Origin: Lepisosteus oculatus
Lineage: Eukaryota; Chordata; Actinopteri; Semionotiformes; Lepisosteidae
Length of the DNA: 64,000 bases
NCBI RefSeq assembly: GCF_040954835.1
Contig: NC_090706.1
Coordinates: 37,209,148-37,273,147, forward strand
Direction: 5' to 3'
The notes under the pieces are model-generated. The model searched no databases. It had not been told where the DNA came from and saw nothing but the letters and a program-made list of their open reading frames with translations. The translations under genes and the position numbers were made by a program. Positions 1 through 11,718 of this stretch are shown here, piece by piece (positions within the stretch are counted from its first letter, which is position 1; each line of letters opens with the position of its first letter).

Positions 1-505
1 TACTACTAATTAATAAAGTGGTCTCTACTTGTAATTCCAGACGACTTCTGAGTTTAAACCATGGGGAAAGTCAGTGACTGTAGTCTGATTATAAATGGGC
101 CCCCATGAAAGGTGATTAACTTAGAACTTTTGATATTTTAATACTGTTTGTTAGTCATGTTTTGATGGTTTTATTAAAAAAGGATCTATCCATGGAAACA
201 TGGAACTTTATTCTTAATCATCTGCTCCATGGACATAATGTACTGTACCAGGGAAAGCTGTCTACAATGGTACAATGACCTTTGATAGATTTCTATCTAA
301 TCAGTTTCACTAGGCAGTAAACAAGACTCTCCCTGGTTTGATGACCAGTTCAGTGATTGTTTTGTGGGGTTTTTTTTACAGTAACTTATACTGATATCAT
401 TATTCACATTTGGTCCTTAGCTCTTCATTTTCTTTAGAGTAGGAGGACTTGTTCTGAAATCATGTCTATTTTAAAATAATTACATCTATTTTAAAATTCC
501 TTTCA

Positions 506-566
506 AATTCTGCAATTTCCCTCTCGGGATCAATAAAGTATCCATCTATCATCTATCTGTCTATTT
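506..566 (+). repeat. Non-LTR retrotransposon 3' tail with (ATCT)n
   Basis: The string gggatcaataaagtatc followed by degenerate ATCT repeats is the usual 3' end of fish L2/Rex-like LINEs and their SINEs. A second copy is at 34226-34272, which differs at a few bases. Each is only the last part of a 5'-truncated insert. Confidence 0.6.
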
Positions 567-1054
567 ACATTGAACAGTTTGGGGAGATCTGGGCTGAACC
601 CCGAATTTAACTTTAAAAGATATTGATATGCTACAGTGTCCGTACCCCTTAAATTGACATAACAATGTGGAATTCCTTTTTTTTTGTATTTGTGTCTTTA
701 ATATTTGTATCCCATTACAAAAGCTATTGTGCACAATTCCCTCTGCCTGTAGTAGAAGAATTTCTTAATGTTTATATTCTTTTGTTTCCAGATTAACTTG
801 CTAATACTATAAAATTTTGTAAAAATATTTTTATTCTTTCCTCTACTTTTAAGGTCACTACAGTGCTGAAATTGACAGTGTTGTAATGAAGGACCACTGC
901 CTCTTAGTTTTCAGCCACCTTAGGCCACAATGTTCATGAAACATTTACCACTTTGATAAGATTATACTTAATATAAAAACAATAAGAAAAACACATTCGA
1001 GTTTTTGTATGAGAATCATAACACATTTCTCTTGTAATACATGTAAGTTACATG

Positions 1055-1350
1055 CACCTGTTACTTATCTTCATATGTTTTGGGACTGTTCTGTTATTGC
1101 AGCATTTTGGAAACAAGTAGCTGATGTGCTGAGTTCAGGCCTAATCACTGTTTTGCTTCTGTTTATGATGACTTACTGAGCAGCTTTACTGCAATGTCAC
1201 CAGGAAACCTTTACTGGCAGATATAAGGAAAATAATTCTTAAATTCTGGAACAGTCAGCTTCCAGAATGAATGGTACTGACCCACTTAAATTAAAGGAAT
1301 GGGATTCGGTCTTCTGGTCAAACATCTGTTAAACTGATTGATTAGTCTAC
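1055..1350 (+). mobile_element. Degenerate L1-like LINE fragment (ORF2 C-terminus)
   Basis: From about 1062 one frame reads YLHMFWDCSVIAAFWKQVAD, the pattern of the C-terminal region of L1-clade ORF2 (H-x-FW-x-C ... FW). Downstream are remnants such as DPLKLKEWDSVFW in shifted frames with stops. It is an inactive fragment with no reverse transcriptase core. Confidence 0.6.
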
Positions 1351-3960
1351 AGTAGTTTTAGTTTTAGTCTGTTTAATTAATTAAAATATGTGTATGAGCT
1401 CCTTATAGTTCCTAATGTGAATGCTTTTTATGTTTTCTTTTTTTAAAAAAGAATGAACTGTTGATCACCAAAAACAATAAGAAATACAATTAAATTTTAA
1501 CCTTTGCAATCTATAAAGAGACTGATTGAAGAGTCCCTGTAGACTCCAGAAAATGTTCGATCTCTATTTCGAAAGACAAACCTATGATTTTATTAGTGTC
1601 TTTAAAAAATGCTAAAGCAAAAAAAATGTTGTTTGGTTTTGTCCTGTCTATGAAATTGTCATTTCTTTCACTGTACAAAGTTCCATTCACAACCTTTTAA
1701 TTATAATGTGAATGAGGAAAAAATATTTAATTTCCTAAAGGTCATCTTAACTCAGTTTTCAAGCAAACAGTAAATGTTCTCTCACATCCTCCTGAAGTTA
1801 TCACCACTGATTCATTTTGGCTTCTGCCCTCTTACACAAAGGTGCTTTGTGCTTTTCTGATGTAGGCGTAGGCTGGTGGATTCTAATTTTTATATATGTG
1901 TTTGAAAGAAATTTATATTGAAATAAACATGTTCTTTACCATCTTCTAATACAAGTGTTAAATCAAGAGAAAACACTTCACAATAAATCATTTGTTTTCT
2001 ACTATTGGATCTTTTACTCTTTTTGGACAGTGGTAAATCAAAATTAAGAATAAAACATGTTTAAAAACAGTTCCCTACCTTATCATGACACCCTATGAAT
2101 GCATCTGTCTTTTATATTTATGTGTCAGTGTTTACTCACAAAAGCCTGGGTTTTGTATCTTCACACACTGAATAAAGAAAATGTATTCCATTGAGCTACA
2201 GCTGGGTTGCTTAGCACCAGTGATGCCTGATAAATGTGTTAGCTCAAAATGCCCGCTGTTCTGGAGAAAACCAGCAATTGCAGTAGGAATTATTTTGCAA
2301 GTTAGTCAGACTTTTTTATCCACATTATTACTTTATTAATATTATTTTGTTACCCTTGCCTGAATATTCTTTAAGACAAAGCCAAGAGGATCCTGTTTAA
2401 CCTTTCAAGATATCAAAGGGGATTGTGGATACTTGAACTTTCGATCGCAAGTAAACAGCTTAATTATTTCTAAAATAAGGCATATAGGTGAGCTTTATTA
2501 GAAGTATTTTCAGGACTGTTACTATAATAAGTCTGTACACTTAAAGAAATGTCAAAATATATATCATAAAGACAGGAAACCTAAAATCTGCATTTTTTTA
2601 TTGTTCTTATGCAGTTATCCTTGAACAAATGTGGAGTAATAATGTGTTTAAATAAATATAATTTTATCATAGATAACTTAAGCACTGCAGGGAAGTTAAA
2701 TACAAATTTAAACATCTTTGGCTCATTTAACCTTTATCCTGCTACATAACACTTAATGCCTGAGTGTGGTTGATTCTGTACACTGTTGAGATGTAAACTT
2801 TCTGAATTGGAATAAACAAATCATAATTATATTTTTAATTGATTTATTGCATGATCTATGTACTATAGCACTATACATTCCTGGGGTTAAAGTATAAGTG
2901 TTCTCAGCATACAGTGTTCCATTTTATGGCCATCATAAACAGAGCTGAGATTAAATAACAAAATAGGCCAAAAAGTGGTGCAATAAAATACAAGCTAATA
3001 TAAATGCTGTGACTATCTCATCATACATTGTTATAAAAATGGGATTTAAACATCACCAAAGGCTATGTAATGAAATTGTACTTCTAAGGGAAAAAAAATT
3101 ATCTGCAAAGTCAGACCATCGTGCCAATAGCAACGTTGTTCCTGCTCATCTACAGGGTGACAGTAATGTTTTAAATGGAAGAAGCAAAACCTTTCCAGAA
3201 ACTATTGCGTGATATTAAAATGTTTGTTTTGAACTGTCTTAATTGTATTTACAGATTTTTATGATTTCCTTGTATAATAACTGTGATTTTGGGACTAGAC
3301 CCTAGGCGATATTGCAAGACTTGTGCTATAATCAGGTTTTTAAAATGAACTGCATATGGTAAAGTGATCAGTGAAAAGAAAGGCCAGAAAAAACCAAAAG
3401 AACAGACCTTGAACTGTCTTCTAAAGTAGCACAATTGTATTGGATTGCGCTGCAGAAACAAACGTGGACACACAGAGACTTCAGCACCATTCTTGTTTTA
3501 AGATGCATAATATTTGGCAGTAAGCTGCCATTCTCTTTAGCCTCCCCTAAAGAGTCAGAGATGACATATTTATACATGGGTACAGATTACTGCAGGTTCG
3601 ACTGAGATTACCTTTAAATAGGGCAGAAGTCTTGAAATCTCCAGTGCCTGGTATAGGCCTATCCATGCAGCAGTACAACTCGTACTTTTGTTATCCAGTA
3701 TTCCTGCTGTCACAGAGCTAAGTGGATGAGGTAAAAAGCAGACCGAGTCTGTAAATGAGATCATGAGACTCTCCTTCACATTTTTCACTGTGTGCTCTTG
3801 CATTTGTTGCAGCCATAGACTCCTGAAGTAGCAGTGTTTCGTGGTTGCTCATGCCATTCGTCTCATAAAGAAGTAATTAACCTGATTGCATCCCTCCCAA
3901 AACTGCACAATACAGTAGGTGAATAAAAATCACTCTGACGCTTGCACACTGTCTTCACAG

Positions 3961-4313
3961 CTTTCCCCTGGTTTGGGATGGATATTGGGGGGACCTTGGT
4001 GAAGCTCGTCTATTTTGAGCCGATCGACATCACCGCCGAGGAGGAGCAGGAGGAGGTGGAGTGCCTGAAGAGTATCCGCAAGTACCTGACTTCCAACGTG
4101 GCCTACGGCTCCACAGGCATCCGCGACACCCACCTAGAGATCAAGGACCTCACGCTGCTGGGTCGTCGTGGCAACCTGCATTTCATCCGCTTCCCGACTC
4201 ACGACATGCCCACCTTCATCCAGATGGGTCACGACAAGAACTTTTCCACCCTGCACACCGTGCTGTGCGCCACCGGGGGCGGGGCCTACAAATTCGAGGA
4301 GGAATTCCGAACG
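3961..4313 (+). CDS. PANK3: PANK3 exon 2
   Basis: Acceptor gtcttcacag precedes 3961 and donor gtaatgc starts at 4314. The exon begins with the last two bases of Ser10, reads [10 protein letters not shown] and ends FRT in phase 0, covering residues 11-127. It holds the N-terminal glycine-rich ATP-binding loop. Codon third positions are GC-rich, unlike the AT-rich flanks. The in-frame ATG at 3942 lies in the intron and is not the start. Confidence 0.95.
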
Positions 4314-7300
4314 GTAATGCCCGGACCTGAAGATTGTCGGCGCGATTTTCCTTCTCAAAGCTTCTTTGCTACTAGGCAGTAAAAGCCTGCTCACTCTCAA
4401 AGCTAGAGGGGTTTCTGGCTTCCTGCTGCTAGCTGAGCTCTTCATGGAGATAATTGAATCAATTAGTGACCTTTATTGGTCAGCTGTAATATCTGAGGCC
4501 TGATGTTTTGGAGGTAATTTTGAAAGTGTAAAGGTGCAAAGTTAAAAAATGCCTCCACATATGGAAATGAGAGTAAAAGTTAATTTATTTTTGCTTAAAT
4601 TGAGATAACAGTTTGGGAGTACTAAAAGTAAAGCTCTTCAGGAGCAGGTTTTTAAAAGTCATCTTAGAAATATTTAGTGTGCACAGAGAGGAACACGTTT
4701 TTTTGAGTGAAAAGAAGAAAGAGATATCAATAAATATGATATTATTAGAAGCATTTCTAAAAGAAATGTAATACAACATTATTACAATGTGCTACACTTA
4801 CAATAGCATTTTAGAAGCACACAGCACCTGGAACCAGCTTCAGGACATGTCATTTAAATAAGGGTTTGATTGGTTAAGTGCCTTACTTGTAACAAAATGT
4901 ATTAACATCTATAATGATGGACTCTTGTATTCCTAACGGCGTTTTGGTGTGAAATAAGCAACAACTCCACTAGTTGCATAATTCTCAAGTTTGATACCTT
5001 CTGTACTTTTTGTGACAATGGAATTGCAAGTAGTGTGCTCTCTACAAATTCCAGACTTTGATTGCCCAGTCCACAATTGAGCTTGTATTGGGTGTGGCAT
5101 TCAGAGCTCATAAGCTGGACATCAAGAGCTAACTGTAAATGGGATACAGGTGCACAGCGGATACAAAGGGTAGGGTGGTAGTCAGTTTGGCTCTTAGTGT
5201 AACAGTGACAACTACATTTTCCCAAGGCCTTCAGTAATTCCAAAAATGGATGAGTCTATGTGATTTTCTGTATCAGAAAAATAGGCGTTGGTGTAAATCA
5301 ATAAATCTTGTTTCACTAATATTTTGCATCTTGAAAGTAATGAATAATACGCAGGATACCCCAGTTTAAAGCTTTGACCATGATATAAGTGGTGTTTAGT
5401 GTTGTCCTTTAGTAGAAGGTTCAAATAACCTTGTGAAAATAACTCGAAATGTTCCTTTTACTTGGTCATAGAAATAGTGTAATAATAAAAAGAAGAACTC
5501 TCCAGAAGATATCTGTTGAATAATAGTAAAATCAATTAATTCATATCATTGGCAGATATAAAGTGATACTTTGGGCTGAAATCTTTGGAAATCCTGTTGT
5601 TACATACAGTAGTAAAGTATGGCCCATTAACACCAAGCATTTTCAACAATTAAGTGTAAGCTTTAGTGACAAATAATGGCAAGCCTTCAATGCTTTGAAA
5701 ATTGAAACAAGAATCAAAAATCAGACGAGGGAAAAAAATTATGTAAGTGGTTAGATATAAAAATACAGGTTAGATAATAGATATTGCGATTTAATGTAAT
5801 TGCAGCAGCTCAGACGTCTGTTTTCAACACTGTAGGGTCTATTTCTAAAGTCTCATTTTTGTTCCTTCATATATCTCACTTGAATACTGTGCTTGATAAT
5901 TGTAGTCCAAGTACCTGTACTTCAGAAAATGTGCATTAATATTATCTCTCGACACTGAAGTTGAACCCTAAGCAAAAAAAAAAGATTCAGCTTTAATTCT
6001 AGTACAGAAATAGAAGTATTAAAATGGTTTAAAATCTTTATTATCATTAATAGACATCACATTTTTTAAGTAAATCTATATCATTTTGGATTGAGGAGAA
6101 TAATGAATAATATTGGCTGCACCAAATGCAAAACCGACTGAGAAACCACTTCTGCACAAAGAAGGAAATGAAGTCTCTCTGCTTTTGAGAACCAGTGGGA
6201 ATAAGTCTTGTTGCATTTGACTCCGTGACAGACAATAACCTCACCTCATGGTCTCTCACTGACATTGTAGATATTTTGCATCTGTTTGTGCACATTGTAG
6301 ATACAGTATTTTGCATCTGTTTGTGCACACTGTAATAAGCCCTGCTTTTCCTTTGTTGCTTTTCTTCCAGATTGGAAACCTGCAGCTTCACAAACTAGAC
6401 GAGCTGGACTGTCTGGTAAAAGGGTTGCTTTATATAGACTCACCCAGTTTTAATGGCCAGGCCGAATGCTATTACTATGAGAATGCCTTGGATCCAGATC
6501 GCTGCCGGAAGGTGCCTTATAACTTGGATGATCCTTACCCTTTGCTTGTGGTCAATATTGGCTCAGGGGTCAGCATCCTGGCAGTGTACTCGAAGGATAA
6601 CTACAAACGGGTGTCTGGCACAAGGTAATAAATACGGTCTCAGGTTTATGTTGTGTAATCAATCTTTATGCCGGTTTTTGGTTTGGCCTAGTTTTACCAA
6701 AAAGTTTATACTATTTCTTCATTTTAAGATTTGCATCTTGATGAATGTTCCCTGATTTTCTTAGCTTCACGCTGCACAATACAATCTTTATTGTCTTAAT
6801 TCTGTCTTTAATTGTATTGTTCCTATGACATCTCCAAGATCATACTCAGAGCAGTTCTGTCGGGGGGTGATATTGCACAACTACATTAAAAAGCACCCCC
6901 TACGAGGTTGTTTAAAAGACATCCTGACACTGAGAACAAACATGTAAGACTGTGTGAAACAGTGTAGTAATTCCAGCTAAGGTGCAATTTTCCTGCCCTT
7001 CTGTATACATTGTTGTTCTGTGGTGGCTACCTCAAAATTAGCTAGTTACCAGTATCAGTGCAAGCCTGAATAATCTTGCAGGTCCCGCACAGAAAAATTA
7101 TGGGAGTCATAGGGAGAGAAAATGATACATGTATACAATTGTGTGTTTGCCTAATTGTCTATTTTGGAGTGGTCACATATTATTGTGAAAGTTAGGATGT
7201 GATACATTCAAAAACTGCTTTTCATAGAGAAAAATAGAAAATCTAGCTGCACAGTGAACTGCTGAGCATAGTGGGAATGCTGCTCTGAGGAGCTGGCTCG

Positions 7301-10300
7301 CCCACATGAACACTCTGATAGGCTGCCACCCTGCTCCTGGGCTTGGCTTCCCTTGGTTTCAGTCCAGCTGAGAACTGGGGAGTTTTTTTTCTGCTCTTCC
7401 AGCCTCGGAGGGGGCACGTTCCTGGGCCTGTGCAGTTTGCTGACGGGCTGTGACAGTTTCGATGAGGCGCTGGAGCTGGCATCGAGAGGGGACAGCACCA
7501 ATGCTGACAAGCTGGTTCGCGATATCTACGGGGGGGACTACGAACGTTTCGACTTGCCAGGGTGGGCTGTGGCATCCAGGTGAAATACAAAAATCAATGT
7601 TTTGACTCTACTGATGGATGTCTCTCATGCAAAGAATATTTAAAACATCATATTCTGCTTCACATAACACATCAGAGAAAGATCTGATAGGAATCACCAC
7701 AATGAGAACCACAGAATGTTAAATTGTGATGCTCTACATGATGTGTATTTGTAACAGGAAAAACAAAAATTACATTCATTTACAGTCATTTATCTTTTAT
7801 TTGCCCTTTAGTTTTTAAATTGTGTACTAGTATCTATTACACATGCTACAATGATATGCTCTTACATTTATATTGCATCTATTTTAATGATATTTTATAT
7901 GCATTTATATATATTTGACATGTTTTCATTTTAACCTTGTAATTTTCTAAAGATTCAAATTCTTCAAAATCAATGAGCCTCATAGTTATTCCTTTGTTTA
8001 AATAACAGTTTAGGTAGCTACCCCGTTCTTTAAAACACTAAGGAACACTTAGCTTGTAAACAGAAAGTCCATTTTGTCTGCATGTAATGAGTTAATCAAC
8101 TAGGAATTTGAAGGGAATTCAGCTGAAGTCTAGATCCCACTGTCTTCTGCAGTGAGGGGGGAGGAAGGTTCAGGCTGTGGCTCCACAATCATCTGAAATA
8201 AAGACACTTCTGGTACAATTCTGCTTTTCAGCTTTGGGAACATGATCCACAAAGAAAAGCGGGAGGCTGTCAGCAAAGAGGACTTGGCAAGGGCAACCTT
8301 GGTAACCATCACCAACAACATCGGCTGGATAGCAAAGATGTGTGCTGTGAATGAGGTGAGGGGAGAAAAATACTCTTGAATTACCTTTAGGGTTTTACAA
8401 ATGTGATATTGTGTGGTGGTGAAATACCTTCAGCATTCATTTCCTTTGATCCGCACCCCAAAATCACACACTCTAGAGAGTTTTCTGTTTTCTTGTCTCT
8501 ATTTTATCTTGATTTTCTTGGCACAGGGGCTAAGCCAAAGTGTCAAGCCTTTCGAAGGTTGGTGGGAAGACAATTGAATATGGATCATAATTGAATCCTA
8601 AGTACGGGTATTTGAATGGCTCGTATAATTAGTACTTCACCTGATTATGCCTCACATCGACTGTTAACATGGCACCGCCTTTATTGGCAGAATGGAAGAC
8701 CTATTACTCAGATGAACCGCATTGAGCAACTTCATGTTCATTTTCTATATTTCCTTTTTTGGTTATATAATGACACACGTCTCTGAGATGACTCCACCCT
8801 GGGTTGCCACAGTCAAACGAGTTCTTTATTTTAGGCCCGCACAGCTTCATTGCCAAACCTCTGTTAATTAGTGGTTCCGTGCTGAACCTAGTTTAGAAAA
8901 ACAAACATGCAGTAGTACAGGTACATGCTGCAGTCCAGATCTCTTTGCTTTCGGCTTCTTTACAGTGCTGCCTTGTGGCTTGAGAATCAAGCAGCATTGT
9001 ACAGGGCTATGAAAACTTGGAGAGATAGCATCAGCAGTACACATCAGCTCATTTGTGGTCAGAGTTGTGAGAACATGTATCTCGGATGACATCTGAGTGC
9101 ATCTATGGGAGCTAAATTTAGCATTTCTTAAAATGTTATTGACTGAAAAGGGACAATAATACTAACAGAAGGGTGTTGAAAATTGATTGAAAATATACTG
9201 TATGTCATTTCATTAATGTGTAAAAGGTAGCTCAATGGTTCATACCATAAAACAGTTGCTGGATAGTTTTAGGATTGCCTGTCCTGCATTGTGACACTTT
9301 AAGAAACAATAAATTATGTTGGCTTTAATTCCCTTCCTAGGAGTTTTTGATGACATTAATTTGAAGAAAGAACTACATTCTTTTTCTTTCTACAGACGTT
9401 TTTTGAACTACATTGGTAATTTTTGAAAACTTGAAACCAGATTAAGCATCTCTTTGTAAATAGTTTTGATGAATATCTTGGTGGAGTTCACACAAAAACA
9501 AAAGCGTGTGAAGGAGAAGTTTTTCACCTCTGCCTTCCCTTCATTCATGGAATAGACAGCAACACTGAATTCCTCTATCTTGTCTTCTGACTACGGCTGT
9601 GCAGGAAAGATCTAGAACTACATGATCAGCGATCAGTGTGTCCAGGCTGCTCTGACTCACAGCTGAATCACTGGGAATCATGATCATTTAAAGATGATGT
9701 AAATGAGCTATCATGACTTGCACAAATGCATGACGGTTTCCCCATCTTGCATATGCTGAGTTTATTGCAATAATGATGATGAAAGATTTACTTTTCCAAC
9801 TAACCAAAATTAAATTTTTCTTTGCAAGCCGCATTGTGGTCTTACTCTCAGAATAATTAAATGAGGTGGTTAAAGAATAATATTCACTCTCTGAAAGTCC
9901 AGGACTGTAAGGACATTGAAATGTTCAGACCACTGGGGCTTTATAAAATAAACAGAAGTATTTTAATTACAAAGGGTAAACGGCCTCTGTTAAGTCATGT
10001 TTGTTGAGAGCCAACTCCTATTGCAGAACTAATGTATTTGCTGCATAACACCATGCCTAAAACGGAACAGGAACAGTGGTATGGTATTGTTGGATTTGTA
10101 CACAGTCCTACTTGCAACCAAACGGAAAGTTGATATTGAAACTAGAGGTACTGGACATGTGATGGGAAAATTACACATAAATGAATACACATGCCCTCTT
10201 TACTGGATATTTTGTTTTCTTTTTTTATCTACCTTTAGAAAATAAACCGAGTGGTGTTTGTTGGAAATTTCCTCCGTGTGAACACTCTGTCTATGAAGCT

Positions 10301-11375
10301 CTTGGCCTATGCTCTGGACTACTGGTCACAAGGACAGCAGAAGGCGTTGTTTCTGGAGCATGAGGTATTTTCTTTATGTACAGTATGGGACTAAAGTAAT
10401 GACGACGTATATTCCTTTATCAGTGTACTATGAAAATATACACTAAGTATTTAAATGTCCATATCCATGGAGTGATAGGTATATAGGATCTGAAGGCTTT
10501 AAATCATTAGACATCAATGAACTGCAAAGTGATAGTTTTTTATGTGGCAAAAGTGAAAAGAATATATAAAATCTGCTCTCTCTACACATCAGGTCGTACT
10601 TTGTTACCTCTTAGTCATTTTAGGCTCAACAGGGCAATTTAAATTTCTGAATTAAAGTGGGCTTTAGCACAAAGGTGAATTCTTGACGGACTGTCTTTTA
10701 ATTCGAACACAAAATCTAAATACATCCCCTTGTCACTCTGCAATTTTTGATTGTACAGCAATTTGTAAGCTAATGAGCGTTTTTCAACTTGAACTCGAAT
10801 TCTTTTAACATTCTTTAGCAATAGCAAAAAAAGCATCCGTAGCTGAAAAGTTTATTTTTATTTCTTTTTTTTCCAAGGCCTTTTACTACATTAGCGCATC
10901 AAATGACAAATTGGGCAAATTTAGGTTTCCCTGAGTGCTAATACATTCAGAAGTGATAAAGACTAACTCTAAAGCCCAAATGTCCATCTTTTAAAATCCC
11001 TTCCATTCATTCTTCTAAATACACAACGACTATGTGAACAATGTAAAAAACAAAGCCTACTTACTCATCAGTAGAATGCGGTTGTATTGCTTTTTTTTTC
11101 AAGTTGGCATATTAATGCTGAATGTACATGTTCTGATCTCTTGTAAATGTGTTATATATTTATTTAATGACTGAAGAAAATTGAGGCCTATTTTTCCTAG
11201 AGAGGTACTGATAATTCAATTTGTGTGATGACAGATGACAGTCAGTCACCTATATGGTATACAGTATTTTCCTTCCAGGGGTAACTTTAAAAGCCTGCCC
11301 TAACTTAAATCACCTCTCTTGCAGGGTTACTTTGGAGCAGTTGGTGCGCTTCTGGGCCTTCTAAATTTTACTTAA
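3961..11375 (+). CDS. PANK3: Pantothenate kinase 3, exons 2-7 (5' partial)
   Basis: Encodes the cytosolic kinase that phosphorylates pantothenate with ATP, the rate-controlling step of coenzyme A synthesis, inhibited by acetyl-CoA. Six exons join in frame (3961-4313, 6371-6624, 7403-7579, 8232-8355, 10239-10364, 11325-11375), all with GT/AG borders. With about nine codons in an unseen exon 1 the protein would be 370 residues, the human PANK3 length. In that numbering the ATP-site motif GMDIGGT is at 15-21, catalytic Glu138 is in KLDELD, Arg207 is in YKRVSGTS, and Ala337 and Trp341 are in LAYALDYW. The sequence favours PANK3 over PANK1/2: [41 protein letters not shown] and the short tail [10 protein letters not shown] all match the PANK3 type. 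No frameshift or stop is seen. The mir-103 hairpin in intron 5 supports the identity. Confidence 0.96.
4314..6370 (+). other. PANK3 intron 2
   Basis: AT-rich intron without a recognised gene. The only local structure noted is an imperfect tandem duplication at 6262-6335 just upstream of the exon 3 acceptor. The minus-strand frames of about 113 codons in this stretch show no family resemblance. Confidence 0.6.
6262..6335 (+). repeat. Two-copy tandem repeat, about 35-bp period
   Basis: The block acattgtagata...ttttgcatctgtttgtgcaca occurs twice, the second copy with a small cagta insertion. It ends about 35 bp before the PANK3 exon 3 acceptor. Confidence 0.75.
6371..6624 (+). CDS. PANK3: PANK3 exon 3
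   Basis: Acceptor ttcttccag, donor gtaata at 6625. The exon starts [13 protein letters not shown], which includes the catalytic glutamate (Glu138), and ends in VSGT plus two bases of Ser212. It contains the second glycine-rich loop [13 protein letters not shown], with serines in the nucleotide/acetyl-CoA site, and Arg207. Confidence 0.95.
6625..7402 (+). other. PANK3 intron 3
   Basis: Short intron with nothing recognised. It ends in a T-run and polypyrimidine tract (tttttttctgctcttccag). Confidence 0.7.
7403..7579 (+). CDS. PANK3: PANK3 exon 4
   Basis: Acceptor ctgctcttccag, donor gtgaaa at 7580, entering and leaving with two bases used. It encodes [16 protein letters not shown] through [10 protein letters not shown] to GWAVAS (residues 213-270), a highly conserved stretch of the kinase core. 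DYERFDLPG has Asp where mammals usually have Gly. Confidence 0.95.
8232..8355 (+). CDS. PANK3: PANK3 exon 5
   Basis: Acceptor ctgcttttcag, donor gtgagg at 8356. It encodes [20 protein letters not shown] and continues to MCAVNE (residues 272-312). The variant NNIGWIAKM carries Trp where Ser is usual. The next intron contains the mir-103 hairpin. Confidence 0.95.
8356..10238 (+). other. PANK3 intron 5, mir-103 host intron
   Basis: Apart from the mir-103 hairpin at 8943-9020 no other RNA or coding feature was recognised. The intron ends with a long T-rich tract before acctttag. Confidence 0.7.
8943..9020 (+). ncRNA. mir103: mir-103 microRNA precursor in PANK3 intron 5
   Basis: The 3p arm at 8990-9012 carries the miR-103/107 seed (bases 2-8, GCAGCAT) and matches all 23 nt of mature miR-103 as I know it. 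The 5p arm at 8953-8975 matches the known miR-103a-1-5p strand. The arms pair across a loop at about 8976-8989. Human PANK genes host the miR-103/107 family in the same intron, so position and sequence agree. It would be processed from the host transcript. Targets are inferred from the family (lipid and insulin signalling genes). Confidence 0.97.
10239..10364 (+). CDS. PANK3: PANK3 exon 6
   Basis: Acceptor acctttag, donor gtattt at 10365, phase 0 at both ends. It encodes [15 protein letters not shown] to KALFLEHE (residues 313-354), including the C-terminal acetyl-CoA/dimer region with Ala337 and Trp341. Confidence 0.95.
10365..11324 (+). other. PANK3 intron 6
   Basis: AT-rich intron with several T-runs. 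No recognisable gene or repeat. Confidence 0.6.
11325..11375 (+). CDS. PANK3: PANK3 exon 7 (coding part with stop)
   Basis: Acceptor cctctcttgcag precedes 11325. Sixteen codons encode [16 protein letters not shown] followed by TAA. The short end is diagnostic for PANK3, because PANK1 has a longer charged tail. The remainder of the exon is 3' UTR. Confidence 0.95.
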   Translation, partial: GYFGAVGALLGLLNFT

Positions 11376-11712
11376 AGTGCTGCTTTTTCAACTGGTTGCC
11401 GCTGTCCCGCGCTGACAATGACACAGCTCACAGTCAGGTCTGTCTGACAAACCACCAAAGGACTGCAAAGAGACTTTTTAAGCTGTTCCACACAGAGGAA
11501 GAGTCCTAGGGAACATGGGTCCTCTAAAGTTTATAAATACGTTTCGACACTCCCTGGAAAAAGTGACAGAGCAGAAAACATATACAGTAGAGTACCTGTG
11601 AATTACATGGTCCAGTATGAGTGCCACTTCTCAGTTATTACCTGAACATTGCTACACAGCCTCTGACTCATTTGATTCCAAACCCTGTTCTGTTTGGTCA
11701 AACACACAAGCC

Positions 11713-11718
11713 AATAAA
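11713..11718 (+). terminator. Candidate proximal PANK3 poly(A) signal
   Basis: AATAAA 338 nt after the PANK3 stop, within an A-run. The site would give a short 3' UTR isoform. Confidence 0.35.

Larger units (their letters stand above)
1..3960 (+). other. PANK3 intron 1 (3' part), repeats only
   Basis: AT-rich DNA with no recognisable exon. I looked for the short first exon (expected to encode about MKIKDAKKP and end one base into a Ser codon) and did not find it, so it is probably upstream of the window. A retrotransposon tail (506-566) and an L1-like ORF2 fragment (about 1055-1350) are present. The small open frames at 3.0-3.8 kb look like chance. Confidence 0.6.

Noticed and set aside
3942-4382. 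Open frame starting at the ATG at 3942 as a full PANK exon with its own start
   Set aside because: The reading runs through both splice sites. Real coding is 3961-4313, and the ATG is intronic.
4061-4445. Overlapping open frames on both strands at 4.06-4.45 kb
   Set aside because: Shadows of GC-rich PANK3 exon 2 in other frames.
7208-7590. Minus-strand frames of 100 and 115 codons
   Set aside because: Antisense of PANK3 exon 4 and flank.
8868-9092. Minus-strand 74-codon frame across the mir-103 hairpin
   Set aside because: No family resemblance; the sequence constraint here is explained by the microRNA.
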